A stretch of DNA of 64,000 nucleotides from Progne subis subis (GCA_022316685.1 JAKJHU010001321.1:1-64000); one strand, 5' to 3'; counted from the stretch's first letter, positions 9,711-22,006 are shown. Notes: generated by a model from the letters alone, not told the origin. Numbers and translations are program-made.

Positions 9711-10434
9711 TCATCTTACACTGTCAATGTCTACCAACATGTCACTCAGTGCAAGAGAGATGGCTCAGGCATGTTTGCTCAGCTAACAACCCACTCGATC
9801 TAACTGTGTTAAGGCTGCTTCTGAACTGATTTTTTCCTCTATGTTTTTGTTCTCTCATCAGTGTCATGTTGGGTGTTAGCAATGAACGCATTCCACTGCT
9901 GCGTGGACACCTTGGCATTTGCAGGATTTGGGCCAAATCTTGTCCCCACAAATGAAAAGTTTCCCCTCAGCAACTGAACGGGAAATGATTGGATGGTTTT
10001 TCCAGCATCTTAGTGTAATTACACCAAACAATGAATTTCTGCAAAATTGAGGTTTGGAGTGACGTCTGTAACTTAATTTTTTGCCACTCCAGAAAGGCCG
10101 AATTTCACACAGAATTGCTTTTGGACCGATCCAAGAATTTCCAGTTCCTGGGGTTCAAAAGGAGCCACAGGAAGGAATTTCATCCAAACATCCCATTGGT
10201 CTACTGGATTACCATGACTTTGAAATCACTGGAGGGATATTTTCTGGAATCAGCCATTCGCTCACTGGCAACTCCACTAAACATGTTGAAAAAGGTTTCC
10301 CCTGGCTTTGAGTGTGTCAGGCAGATGGTATCCAAACCTGATGCATTGCCTAGAGTTTCCCAAACATTCTCTTTTGGTTGAGCTACGGGCAAAACTGCCG
10401 CACTGCTCAAGGCAACCAAGGAGAGAATGAGCAC
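9711..10434 (-). pseudogene. env: ERV env, surface-subunit remnant with signal peptide
   Basis: An ATG at 10434 begins a typical secretory signal (hydrophobic run LILSLVALSSAAV followed by an AQP cleavage-like site). A surface-subunit N-terminus containing a conserved-looking NVW motif and one Cys follows, and the frame closes at 10201. From 10200 to 9711 all frames contain stops and shifts, so the receptor-binding part is lost. The position between integrase and the transmembrane fragment supports the assignment. Confidence 0.65.
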
Positions 10435-10649
10435 AAGGATAGTTCTTTTATTTTCAATGCCTCTTTTCCATGGGAATTCCTAGAAATGCAACACCACCCA
10501 AGCCCCAAGGAAAACTCAAATCCCAGAGTCTCTTTTGCACGTAGAACGAAGGGATGTCTGCTGTCTTGACACCGGCTCTCGTCTGCGTGCCCACTTCTCT
10601 TCCTCCGATCTTGTGGTCTGTCTCTGCTTTCATCTGGACTCGGTACAGT

Positions 10650-10828
10650 TTCACGTGCTTTGCTGCCAGTCCAACTGCTGTGAAGACACAAGCAAATCCC
10701 TTGCCCCAAGTTATTAATTTGAATGGTTTCTCAATTTGCCCTGTTTCTGGGTTTCTGATCAGAATCAAAGGATTTTCCTTCAGTTTCGCTCTTGGATTGA
10801 CCGCTCCCATGGATGCAGGAGACTGCAC
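10650..10828 (-). pseudogene. pol: ERV pol, integrase C-terminal domain fragment
   Basis: The minus-strand frame opened at 10828 contains a beta-rich DNA-binding domain with PETGQ, KLITWGKGFACV and AKHVKLY. This is the C-terminal domain of a retroviral integrase. The zinc-binding and catalytic (DDE) domains are absent between here and the RNase H fragment at 11090, so this is a deletion derivative. The frame runs on to 10454 past the domain. Confidence 0.8.
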
Positions 10829-11089
10829 AAGCTCACAATCAGGAAAGCACTAATGATTTCCTTTGTCTGACTTTTGGAAATGTGAAAACTTCTCATTAGT
10901 ACTTGAGCATTCTGATGAAAGAATGCAGATTCAATTTTGCCTGTTCAAAAATGTTTGGTAAAGTTCTTGAAATTGTCATGATCAATTTGTCTGCATGTGC
11001 ACTGCCTTCTGCCAAAAATCCCAGGAGGGATGAATGTGCCCTCACATCAGAGATAAAGTATTTATGTTTTCTGTTTTGCAACAATGTCC

Positions 11090-11345
11090 TCATACACAGC
11101 AAATATGAATACAAATTTTCATGTCAACCTTTCTCAAAAGTGAATCTCCAAGTTTCCAGACCACACCACCTGTGATCAAACCAAAAGGTTGCTGAAACAG
11201 CTCAAAAGCTCTGACCACTGCTGTTAATTCCACTGTTTGTGATGACCCTTGTACTATTCTTATATCTGATTTCCACTCTCCCTTGATGTCATCCTTTGGC
11301 TTTTCCCTGAAACTTATTTTTGCCTTCAACAATCTGTGACTTGGA
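11090..11345 (-). pseudogene. pol: ERV pol, RNase H fragment
   Basis: Minus-strand sequence with QGSSQTVELTAVVRAFEL, which corresponds to the retroviral RNase H helix carrying the conserved Glu, followed by FGLIT where the next strand leads to a catalytic Asp. The frame then diverges, and the downstream catalytic motifs are not visible. Confidence 0.8.
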
Positions 11346-11649
11346 AATGAATAGTACAAACACCATAGTAATCTAACAATGCAATCTGCAAGTTCTCTGA
11401 TTTCTGCAATGCCCAATCAAAATATTCTTTTTTCAAAGGCAGGTAAATTGTTGTAAAATCTTTGCCTGCCATTGTTTGCAGCCTGGTCCTAGTTTTGATG
11501 ATGATCTGAGCTATCATTTCCAGACTTGTGAGGATCATCCTTGGAAACCTGTAAGATAAAAAATTCCACTCTAAAATCAACAATGGGTCTTCTGTGATGA
11601 ATCCCACTGAAAAACAACCCATACAACGGTATTTCTCCCAACACTGCAA
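11326..11649 (-). pseudogene. pol: ERV pol, RT thumb/connection fragment
   Basis: The minus-strand frame encodes a segment with LTSLEMIAQIIIKTRTRLQT, then IYLPL, and LQKSENLQIALLDY, which matches the thumb-to-connection region of avian class II reverse transcriptases. The YXDD palm is missing. It lies directly upstream of RNase H in the correct order but in a shifted frame. Confidence 0.75.
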
Positions 11650-12597
11650 GAAAGAATGGCAATGATGTTACAAAACAATCCCCTTTCAAGAGATTCATCA
11701 GATCCCTGATAACTTCACGATCCAAACTTTCCCATCTCGGGTTTACATTCTGTGTACCATAAATCACTGGCATACCCATGCCCTTTGCACCCATTGAACA
11801 TTTCTTTGTGTCTGTCCAGTCTGTTGGACGGAATTCTGGCTTGGCAGAAGCCTGTGCGGTGTCTGCCTCTGAATTTGTCTCCTTTGTTTGTGCTTTGCTG
11901 CTGCTCCATCCTCTCCAGGATGTTTTGGAAGCTGCACGTCATGTGGTCCTGTTTCTTTTTCTTTCTCCCGCTGAACAGGAACCAGAGTTTGCTGAGCATC
12001 CTCAAATTTTTCTGCAGCTTCTTTCCTTGGAAACACTTGTAAAATCTGAGATATTTTTGGACGCGCCCCCGTCCGTGACATCTCGGCAGCTGCCCCCGAA
12101 TCCTCACAAGCAACCGATTCAGGAACTGGCAAACTGCCAGTGGGCGGAGCCTGGCCCCGTGGCCTCAGCCGCCTGGGGGTGGTACCTTCGAGGCTCTCTC
12201 CGCCTCGGCCACGCCCTGTCCCTGCCAGCTCCGTCTCTGCTTGTCCCGCCCCTGCCCGCTCCGCCTCGGCGGTCTCCGGCGGGATATCCCGCCCCCTCTC
12301 ACACTCAGAACTCGTCCTGCCTGCTTCGTTATTTGAATCTGCCCCCCTCTGAACAAAGTTGCGCTTTAGACTTTTCCCTGCTTCTGCCGCGCCTGCGTTT
12401 GAACATGCCGCATGGCTTTCTGAGTCTTGTAGTTCTCGACTTGGTACTTCCGGTTTTTGCATCCCTCTCCCGGCGCTCCGCGACGCGAATGTGTTTTGAG
12501 CTATGTGTCCCCTAGCTTGCATCCTCAGCGTGCGCCAGGCCGCCTGCTCGGTTTTCGGGTCTCTGCCCGCCTCTAGCTCTGTTGTTCGCTGTCTCAC
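11489..12597 (-). pseudogene. gag: ERV gag-like region (family C)
   Basis: Two overlapping minus-strand frames occupy this stretch. The upstream one (12597-11764) is Arg/Ala/Glu-rich and low in hydrophobics. The downstream one (11794-11489) has GMPVIYG and WESLDREVIRDLMNLL, reminiscent of the start of a retroviral capsid domain. A frameshift separates them near 11780. No zinc knuckle was found, and the sequence jumps from the capsid start to the RT thumb at about 11640, so the rest of gag, protease and most of RT are deleted. The upstream part is assigned mainly by position. Confidence 0.5.
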
Positions 12598-12860
12598 ACC
12601 CCCCGATCCGCGCTGTTCCTCCCCCTGCGTTTTCCCACTGCGTCTCGCTGCGCCCCACCGCGCTGACGCGATTCGGTCTCCCGCGCAGCCTCGCCTCCCC
12701 GCTGTTCTGCAAACTGACTCCCGCGATCCGCTCTATCCCGCCCGACGCGTCCTCTAACCGCGCACCTCCGCGCCCCGACTTTGACGAGATGGGTTAGGAC
12801 TGGCTTCCCGCGCACGCCGCTTCCCCGGCGTCTCGACCGCTCTGCCTTCCACCCCCGCGC
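12060..12860. other. CpG-dense segment inside the ERV
   Basis: This 800-bp stretch has many CpG dinucleotides (for example GCGACGCGAATG and CGCTGACGCGATTCGG), while flanking ERV and host DNA is CpG-poor. It overlaps the gag N-terminal region. Heavily methylated old ERVs normally lose CpGs, so the density is notable. Confidence 0.75.
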
Positions 12861-13630
12861 TCTGTTCCTCCACGGAGAGGGAAAGGAGCCGTGAAATGAT
12901 GTCCCGCGGTGACTTTGGGGGATTAAAGAGAGTCTTCCCCCTCCTCTCTCGGGAAGAATGTGGGGTGAGCTCTGGAACTGCTTGAAACAAGAGCATGTCC
13001 AATTTCCCCTGTTCTTTTGGGTGAATTAAAAGTTCCTTTTCCTGGAATTAATTTTGGGGTTTCTGATGAATCTTGAAATGCATGAGAGTTCCCCCCTCCT
13101 CCATCCCCCGGAGGAGCTATTGACCTTGAAGATAGCATTCCTCTGTCTCCTGGCACAACCTGCCCCACAGATAAAGCTCTGCTATCTTGCTTTTTGCTGC
13201 ACGTTGGCAGCTTTCGAATCCCGGAATTTTCACTGCTGTTTTCTGTTATAATTTCTAACTTAATTCTCCCCGCTGCGGGTACAAACCTCACAGCTATCCT
13301 GTCTTTTTTCTGTCTAGAAATCTTGTGAAATGTTTGATCCCATGGTGTTTGTTCTAAATCTCACTGTCTTACCAAAAGCTGAAAGGCTTGCTGCAGCTGT
13401 GTCCAGTCCACCTCAGGGTCTGTCCTGATCACTGCCCGCAGATCTCAGGGTGACGGGTTCTAGGGCCCCTTGGAAAACCGTCGTCTGGGACGAACCGAAA
13501 ACAAGGTGTTCTTCTTCTTCTTGGCCAGATGGTGTTTCTTTTCTGATGGTGTCTGTTTGGCTTTGATCTTCTGAGAGCTTTGATGTTGCTGCAGAGGTTT
13601 TGTTTTGCCTGTTCTGGATTGCCAGATGTT

Positions 13631-13786
13631 GCACACCCAGAGACGTCTGTGGCTGCCTGACCAGAGACGCCAGGTGTTTCTGCCCACTCAGAGATGGCAG
13701 TGGTTTCTGTGCCCACCCAGGGATGCCACTTGTTGCTGAGCCCACTCAGAGGGACGCCAGTTGTTTTTCTGCACCTAGGGACAGCA
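13631..13786 (-). repeat. Tandem array of tRNA-Asn primer-binding-site-like units
   Basis: Six imperfect units with plus-strand left ends near 13631, 13657, 13680, 13711, 13738 and 13771 are spaced about 25-31 bp. Each resembles the complement of the tRNA-Asn 3' end (TGGCGTCCCTGGGTGGGC). The unit at 13711-13728 reads TGGCATCCCTGGGTGGGC on the minus strand, a 17/18 match, and lies 2 bases from the extended LTR end at 13731, so it is the probable functional site. Another (13738-13759) reads TGGCGTCCCT with a 2-base insertion. Similarity continues past the 18-base site toward CGAAC in some units. Confidence 0.8.
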
Positions 13787-14447
13787 GTTGTTGAGGGGCT
13801 GCTTGCTGGAGCTTAAATTCCCCGCATTCAGGTGGCTTTAGAGCCTTTTTTGCCCTCTGCAAAGCTCTGAGCCAAGCGCAGGAAAAGACGGAGTCTTCAA
13901 GGTTGCATGCCTCGTGTTTATTAGTTCTTATCTTACAATTTTCTCAGTGTCTTGCAAGATGTTTGCCGCGGCTCGGACATCTGGTGACTCCCCCCGTCCC
14001 AGGGCTGTCCTTATCTTTTATACTAATTGCTACGTATTCGATATTTACTATTTATTACTAATGTCTATGACTATTACTAAAAAGGTCATCTTTACTTTGA
14101 TCCAATCCTCACAAACTACTTTGTGCCAACGTCACTGCAGAAATGGAGTGAGGGAACAAGAAAGAAGAAGAAGGAGGCAATGCCCCAAATTCTCCATCTT
14201 GTCCCCATTCACTTTAATACAAGAAACCCAAAACCACTATTTTTCTCCCCTGTGATATACTAAACTACAATCTTTCACACTCTTGTGGCCTGCAATGCTT
14301 CCTGCAGTGCAAGAAGCCTCTCCCATAGACTGAAATCAAATCCAGTGTCTCTCTGAGCTCTGGGCTGTGGTCCCAGAACCCCCTGCCCAGGTCTCTGACC
14401 CTCCAGAGCAACCAAAGGAATGCCCTGGACTCCAACTCCAACTCCAA
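13731..14447 (-). mobile_element. 5' LTR of family C provirus
   Basis: Core LTR 13789-14447 on the minus strand, homologous to 8722-9355. As in the 3' LTR, it is extended by two primer-site-like units to the CA at 13731. The transcriptional start end has lost the clean TGTTGGAG tip and shows three copies of TTGGAG (plus strand CTCCAA). TATA and AATAAA elements are conserved. Confidence 0.85.
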
Positions 14448-14451
14448 TTGT

Positions 14452-15534
14452 GTTATATATAATTATTAGTATTAATTTTTTATTATTATCGTAATATCAC
14501 TTGCAGAAATGAACCTGAACTCAACATTAAAACCTTCTTCTGTCTCTCCATGTGGGAGCATTCCAAAAACAATTGTCCCTTCTCTTGGCGCTGTTTCCAA
14601 TGTGTTGTTAACAAAATTCACCCTCGTCTACCCAAATCCACAAGTCCTTTTCTTTTTCCATATGCAATATTTGGATCCATATTAATACATCCACTCTTTC
14701 AGCTTCTTTTAACCGACTGCCCCACTGCTTGATGCTCAGACCTCTGCCCACTCCAGAGCCAGAGAGCTCTAGGGAAGGGCTTCCCATGCAGGAATTTGTA
14801 TGGCACTGATTGCTCACATTTACATTTAAACAGTGACATTTTGGTGTGATGTATGCCAGTGTGGTTTTCCCAGTGGGCAGGGTCAGCACTACAGACCCCA
14901 CCTGAAGGAATCAGTGTCATTTACTACAGCTCAAAGCAGCAAAGGAGCACAAAAGGAGCAGCTCAGCAATGCACCCAACCATCACTACCAAAGATTGCCT
15001 GCAGGGATTGAGAAAGATCCATCACCAGTTCCCCTCAGACTTTCCCATCACCCACATCCGCACATCAGCTGGGGGAAGCTGTCCCAGCCAAGGACTGGAG
15101 AGCCACTCCGGACACTGGGAATTGCTGCAGGTGCCTCCAGCCACAGGTGAGGCTCCAACCTGGCTGGGAGAGGGCCCAGCTCTGATAGTGCTGAATAAAC
15201 AAACTGACAGCACTTCTAGTGCAGGAACAGCTGGTTTCCTCCTCCTCTTGGGTCCCTCCCAAAGCCTGGCCAGGGCCCAAGGAGGAAGCAAGATAGTTGA
15301 CTTTGATCCTAAAGCACCAAACAAAGCCAGATGTCAGATTTCATGGCCTTGTCCAGCTTCTAAACACAGAAAGGTCAATACCTGTTTCACTAATGAGTGG
15401 ACACATCTGTCACAATGCTAATGACCATGCATATTTCACTAATGAGCAGATACAAAGATAACCTTTGGTTGGAAGGTTGATGCAGAGGTCACCTTTGGCT
15501 CAGGGCCTGCTGTTCAGGCCTCACTCAGGCCTCT
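14452..15534. other. No gene recognised
   Basis: Short open frames occur on both strands, the longest clean one at 14608-14901 (minus). None shows a domain I can name. An AATAAA lies near 15194 on the plus strand without an attributable gene. Confidence 0.4.
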
Positions 15535-15650
15535 TGTCCAGGCCTGGCATGAGCAGGGACATCTTTCACCACATCAGGTTGTTCAGAGCCCTGTCCCAGC
15601 TGGACTTGAATGTTCCCAGGGATGGGCATTGACCACCTGCAACCCCCCAC
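15535..15650 (-). mobile_element. CR1 LINE fragment
   Basis: The segment CACCACATCAGGTTGTTCAG...CCAGGGATGGGCATTGACCACC is the antisense of the CR1 3' region. Only about 115 bp remain. Confidence 0.75.
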
Positions 15651-17500
15651 ATCCCCCCTGGCCACGGAACCTGGCTGCAGAAATGGGTCCTTGGGGTGCT
15701 TTCCAAGGAACCTTGAAGGGATGAGGGATCCAAAGCCAGCAGTGGGCTCAGTGCAGTGTCCATGGCCACAGCCCCTTGCCATGGCCCAGGGCAGGTTGAT
15801 GATCCACCCTCACTCCTGGCCCAGGGCAGGGCTGCAGGGCCCTTCCCCACAGCCTGTCTGCACACAAGCACTTCCAGGGCTCTCTGCATTTCCCTTCCCC
15901 TCACTCTTGGCTCACTCACACACCTCCCAACAACCCACCTGGAGCTTTGAGCTGCAAGGAGTTCAAAGCTTGTCTGTCCTTCAGGAGCTGGTCTAATTCT
16001 GCCTTCAGCCAACTCTGGATTTGTGTTTATTGGAGAACTTCCTGTGTGTCTAGAACATTCCTTGCATGGTTCTGCCTTGGGGAAGGGGAAGCTCCGTGGT
16101 GGCACCTTGGGCTTGGCACACACTTGAGGAGATTGCCTGGAACTTAGGAGTTTTAGATTGCTAAAAAAGGAAGAAATACACTCTTTGCTTGAGTGCAGCA
16201 GTTTCTCTGAGCAAAGCAGGTCCCAGGTGAGTGAGGGGAGACAGGAGGGGGTTGGGGAATGTGGAGCAAGGTTGTCCACACTGGGTAAGACCTCAAGGCA
16301 ACAACTCTCTGACCAGGCCAGACCTCCTTAGGAGAGACCCTGGATCAGTATCAGTCACTGAATGCTGTAAACACTTCTGCTTTAAAGAGAAAAATTTACC
16401 CATGAAAATAGAATGTGGGTTTATTGGAAGTTCTTTGAAATATTTCACCCTAACTCTAGGAAAAAAGACTTCCTAATGAACTGCACCAGATCAGAGGGAA
16501 ATCAAGGCACGGCCATGGTTTGTCAGGACTTGCTTGATTCTAATGAGCCCTGTGGTGCATTTGGTGTTGAGCCCTGGAAGCTCAGGGCCTGAGAGGAGAT
16601 TGCACTAACATTTCTAGGAGTCAAAGTCAGAGGAAACACCCAAAGTGTCTTGAAACATCAATGGGTTCCACTGAGGTCCATCCCCAACACAGGCTCCTCA
16701 TGGACTCTGTGGAGGAGAGAATTAGAGGCCAGGATTGCACAAAAACCTCTCAGAGACTTCGTGTGGGAAGGAAATTCCAAAGTAGCTTACACACCTTGAG
16801 TATCTAAAGCATTAATGAGCCCCACTGAGTGTCAATGCAAAGCTCTCAAGGGACTCATTAGAGCAGATAATTGGAGGCCATGATTGCACAAACCTCTCAA
16901 AGACTCCAGGAAAAAGCAAAACCAAAACCCAAAGTCCTTTGAATGCTCCTCCTGGCAGCATTCAGGAGCCCCCCAGGACCATTGCTGACAAGGCTCCCCA
17001 GGGACTCCTTCCAGCACATCCTTGAGGCCACTGGCATGTGAGGGGGATGCTGAGGGCAGCACAAGGGGCTGACAGTGCCCAGCCTTGCTGGGGCTGTGCC
17101 AGGAGGCCCCAGGGCCTCAGGACAAGGTGTCTCCTCACAGCCCTTGGTGGCACAGAGGCTGCTGTGCCCCAGGACACCAGGACTTGGCTTCTCCTGGGCA
17201 CTGCCAGCCCTGCCAGGGCCCTTGGCCATGTCCAGCACAGCTTGTCCTGCCCTGTCCCACAGCTGCTGCACACTCCCATCTCGCTGCCCCCCTGGCTCTG
17301 CCCTGCCATGGCCAGCCCTGCCCTGACCTCTGCCCAGGGCATGTCTGACACCCCCATCCAATGGGCTGGGGGTGGGAAAGTGTTCCTGAGGGCACAGGGA
17401 GGGGACAGCTGGGCTGGACTGACCCAAGGGAGCTCCCATTCCTTGTGATGTCATGGTCAGCAATAAACTGAGGGGAAAGAAGGTGATGGGTGTGGTGGCT
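15651..17500. other. No gene recognised; degenerate 150-bp repeats
   Basis: At about 16590-17000 related units recur (GAGGCCAGGATTGCAC...CCTCTCAGAGACT and GAGGCCATGATTGCAC...CCTCTCAAAGACT). From 17000 the sequence is GC-rich. Long open frames here (for example 16897-17601 minus) are Pro/Gly/Gln-rich and lack domain features. Confidence 0.45.
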
Positions 17501-17523
17501 GGCCGTGAGGGCTGTGGATGTCT

Positions 17524-17529
17524 TTTATT
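17524..17529 (-). terminator. Possible polyadenylation signal downstream of olfactory-receptor pseudogene
   Basis: Minus-strand AATAAA about 560 bp beyond the end of the receptor pseudogene on the same strand. The link is inferred from position only. Confidence 0.35.
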
Positions 17530-18092
17530 ATTGAGACATTTCTCATACCAAGCACAAAGTACATGTACTCCATCCTTTCCTGCCAGGAGCTGGCTGGACA
17601 TTGTCTGCTGATGGGAAGTAGAGAATTGATCTCAGTTGTTATTTCTGTCCTTACACATGTGGCCTTTGCTTTTTGAGGCCCTTGCTGAGGAGGATGGTCA
17701 CAGCACGGACATGCAGCAGGACAGTGACCAAACTGCCCGAGCACTCCGGCCTCGCACCCACAGAAGGGCTGGGAAGGGGAGTGTGGAGCTGGGAAGAGCA
17801 GATGTGGAAAGAGCCAGGGCCATTGTCCCTGTCTGTGCTGGCTCTGCTGCGAGCCTCTTTCCTTCACATCTGCAAAAGATCATTATTTTATTCAGATGAA
17901 TAGGGAACAAAGCTTTTGAAAGTCATTGAGATACTGAATAATGGCAGATACTCATGTAGAAATGCTGTGAGTAGTGATATACGTTTGTGGAAATCAAAAC
18001 AGTAGGAATGTATTAAAAAAATGCAGAAATGGAAAAAAGGACACCAAGTCTGAGATTGAAATAAGCTATATTCAGAAGGTTCTGCAGAAGAA

Positions 18093-18345
18093 AAGAGGCA
18101 GGTTTTTGCTTCTGAAATCCAGCCAGCAGTTTCCTCATGGACTCCATGAGTTCCTTATTCCTCAGGCTGGAGATGAGGGGTTCAGGGCTGGAGGCACCAG
18201 TGAGTACAGAACTGACAGGGCCTGATCCAGGGATGGGGAGGAGATGGAGGGGGGCTTCAGGTGGGCAAATTAACCACTGCTGACAAACAAGGACACCACA
18301 GCCAGGCGAGGGAGGCATGTGGAAAAGACTTTGTGTCCTAGGAGG
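18093..18345 (-). pseudogene. Olfactory receptor pseudogene, C-terminal fragment
   Basis: Read on the minus strand, the pieces VFSTCLPRLAVVSLF, HLKPPSISSPSLD, SVLYSLVPPALNP and SLRNKELME appear in order. They are spread over two or three frames with one in-frame stop near 18284. They correspond to the intracellular loop 3/TM6, extracellular loop 3, TM7 and C-terminal tail of a class II olfactory receptor, most like the avian OR14-type expansion. TM1-TM5 were not found upstream (18350-18700), so only about the last quarter survives. It cannot encode a receptor. Confidence 0.85.
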
Positions 18346-19150
18346 CCCCACTTTGCCCAAGTAGAGCCTTGCATCCATGAGATTCCCTGTTGTCACAATG
18401 CTCTGCTGGGTTCCGTGGGGCTGTGCTGTGTCACAGTGGACACTGAGCTCCACGTGCCCTGGCACTATCCAAGTGGCACCTGGCTTCCATGAGGCCCGCT
18501 GTGTTGATGCCTTCAGGAACCCAGAAATAAAGTAACAGCCTTGGAGATAATATTATAGAGGAGGTAATAGAAAGGCTGATCTTTATTGGAGGCCTCCAAG
18601 GGGCAGATATGGAAAATGTCCACAAAACGCCCAGCCCCCAAATGGTGAATACAGTTCTATAAATTTAGCAGATTAGCATATTTGACAAAAATCACCAGTT
18701 AGGAGCACAGGTGGTGAGGCATGACAAAGTTCCTTGCAAGAGTCACTCTGTCCCTGACTGGACACTTCGGGCACAGCAAGGAAGGAAAGCAACAACAGAA
18801 CCAAACAAAATCCAGGCAATCAAACCAGAAAGGAACCGAGGACTGTCCTGTGTCTGTGACAAGAGGACAGTGAGGGCAAGGATAAAAGGAGCACGGCCTA
18901 AAAGCGTCACAGAGCTCCAACTTAACAGGACTTGACTTATACCCTAACCTTAACTTCCTTCAACTTCACAATTTAGCAAAAGAACAGCACTTGACAGTAT
19001 TTATCTGAACTTAGAAACTATGACTTAACCATTCACCGAGGAATAGTATTTAACTTCTTATAACTTCTATTAAACCTGGAGTTATGGTAAGGCACTTCAC
19101 AAAGCACTGACTCAGAAAACTCTAAACCCTACAACTTCAATTTTCCAGAT
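18346..19150. other. No gene recognised
   Basis: AT-moderate sequence with no domain-bearing frame. Poly-adenylation-like AATAAA at about 18530 is not linked to any gene. Confidence 0.4.
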
Positions 19151-19169
19151 TTTGGAAGAGGAAGTCAGG

Positions 19170-19740
19170 AGAGAGAGAGATCCACAAGTCAGGGCCTTGG
19201 ATCCAGCGCATCTCAGCTGCTGTGAGCTCTGGGCCGTGGGACATGTCAGTGTCACAGCCGTGTCACAGCCTCACCTGCTCTGGCCCCTCTCACAGGTGGG
19301 ATTTTCAGGGTGCCAGGGGCTTGGCAGCCACTTTGGGGCTGCACAGAGGCTGCAGTGGCTGGGGCTGGGCAGTGACCATCCCAAAACCACCTCAGAAACC
19401 TGGGATGCACCAAAATCCCTTCAAGAACACGGAATACCCAAAAACTCACTCAAGAATGGGTTCCCCCTCCCTTCATCATCCCAAACCTTTGGCTGTCTCA
19501 TTCAGACTTCACCACACCCTCCCAATCCCCACCCAAACCCATCCCAGCTCTCATGGACATCAAGACCCCCTTCCCAAGCCCTATTTCTCCCATCCCACTC
19601 CTCCCAATCCCCATCCCACCCATCCTGCCCTACCCAATGCTCACCTCACCCCTCCTGATCTGTATCCCACTTTGCCCAACCCCTTTCCAACCCCATTCCA
19701 CACTGAGGGGCTGAGGAATTGAGTAATTTTGGGGTGGGAT
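19170..19740. repeat. 3' flank of zinc-finger module 1, inverted copy at 60190-60850
   Basis: Segments such as CACAGCCGTGTCACAGCCTC, GTGCCAGGGGCTTGGCAGCC and the C-rich run CCCATCCCACTCC appear in reverse complement at 60190-60850. The flank has therefore been duplicated together with the zinc-finger module. Its open frames are Pro/Ser-rich and not conserved in frame between the copies. Confidence 0.8.
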
Positions 19741-20102
19741 TGAGTAGTTTTAGTGGCAATGAGTTTTTTGAGGTGAAGATCAAAGCCTCTTGTCTCTTTG
19801 AGCGTTAAGAAATGGAGACAAGCACACCAAATACCCCCAAATCCTCCTAAGTATCATCTGGAATCCAGATTCTCTTGAAACACAAGGAAAAAGTGAGGCT
19901 TCAGATGCCTTTGATGAATTGTTGATTTTCAGCCCAATTTTGCTGGTTTTAAAGGGATGAAGATGAACAAAAGAATATTAGGAACCACCAAACTAAAGGA
20001 CCACCAGCACAGTGTCTTTGCAATGTGGGTCCCCTGATGGGGGACGGAGTTGGAGCCATGCAGGAAGCTTTCCCCACACTTGAGGCACTCACAGGCCTTC
20101 CC

Positions 20103-21102
<1,000 letters not shown>

Positions 21103-21282
21103 CTGGGGGACAAGGTCAAGGACAGGATGGATTTGCCTCCATGCCTGAGGGAAGGGGAAGGAGATCCCCCAGAGCATCCCTGGCAGGACGGCGTTGGCAG
21201 TGGGGTTGTCCTGCAGCCGGGGCCAGCTGGGCTGGGAGATGGAGCAGGAAGAGGGGGAAAGGGGCACTGACTACCTCCTCAC

Positions 21283-21334
21283 CTGCCTGCCTGACCCAGG
21301 GCATCTTCCTCTTCCCTGTGGCCTCCTCCTCCAT
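21283..21334 (-). pseudogene. C2H2 zinc-finger module 1, first coding exon
   Basis: Fifty-two bases from an ATG at 21334 encode MEEEATGKRKMPWVRQA plus one base, followed by a GTGAGG splice donor. The phase (one base carried over) joins in frame to the terminal exon at 21102, forming a GAC codon. The matching exon in module 2 (33148-33199) has the same length, phase and donor, which supports it as real coding sequence. Confidence 0.8.
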
Positions 21335-22006
21335 CCAGCCAAGGTTTGGGAATGGGCAGTCTTGGTTTTTGGAGAAACAAGGGATGAGCAGGTTGTGTTT
21401 CAATGTCCCTCTGCTCAGGTCCATCCCTACAAGTCACTGGACATCTGGGGTACATAAAAACTTCCCAAACACCAAGACTGATCCCTGAAAATTCCTTTGC
21501 AGAGCTCCCCATCTCTGGCCTCTCCCCTTTGGTGTTTGGGGGTTGTCTCCTGTCCCAGTTGCTGGGGATCACGCTTCTACTGGAGGTTCCCCATCTCATT
21601 GTCCCTCCCCAGCCTGCTAGGACTCACACTAATCCAAAATGTTTCTCCCTTTTCCATCTCCTCACTTAGGGGTGCTGGGGTTTCGGTGTCCCGGGGCCCC
21701 TTCTCCCCTGATTCTCTGCTTTGAGGTGCAGGGGCTCCAAAGAGTCCCCTCCTGCCCCTCTCCAGGTTTGAGGGTCCCGCCAATTGTGGCACTCCCCCCT
21801 CTCTGGGCTCCCTACATTGGGACTCCTGGGGGACACAGGGCTCTGCTCCTCCAGGCTGCCTCTGCCAGCAGCCACCATTGTGACCCCATAATGTCCCCCA
21901 AGGGCATTTTCCACCCAGCTCTGGAGTTCTTACTTCTCCAAACATCCCCAACCAAAAAAACCTAACCCAAGGACCACTCAGGATATCTGAGCCAAGCTCC
22001 CTGTCT

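Larger units (their letters stand above)
8668..14451 (-). mobile_element. Alpharetrovirus-like ERV provirus (family C), degraded
   Basis: Two direct LTRs (8668-9355 and 13731-14447) bracket a minus-strand interior in retroviral order: primer-site array, gag-like region, RT thumb/connection and RNase H, integrase C-terminus, env, and a purine tract. About 4.4 kb of interior remains, so large parts of pol are deleted (no protease, RT palm or integrase catalytic core was found). The left flank GATATA (8662-8667) and GTTATA (14452-14457) may be a diverged 6-bp target duplication, but the right LTR tip is altered by a repeated CTCCAA motif. The left LTR end is also the exact end of duplicated block A. 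Confidence 0.9.

Noticed and set aside
13413..13745. 110-codon minus frame across the primer-site array as a protein with repeats
   Set aside because: The repeat is explained by tRNA-Asn primer-site units in the leader, upstream of gag. All three frames are open over parts of it.
13711..13759. A tRNA-Asn gene or tRNA-derived SINE
   Set aside because: Only the 3' acceptor/T-arm complement is present. There is no anticodon or D-arm sequence and no A/B box pair on either strand.
15566..16279. 237-codon minus-strand open frame
   Set aside because: It includes an antisense CR1 fragment at its end and no recognisable domain.
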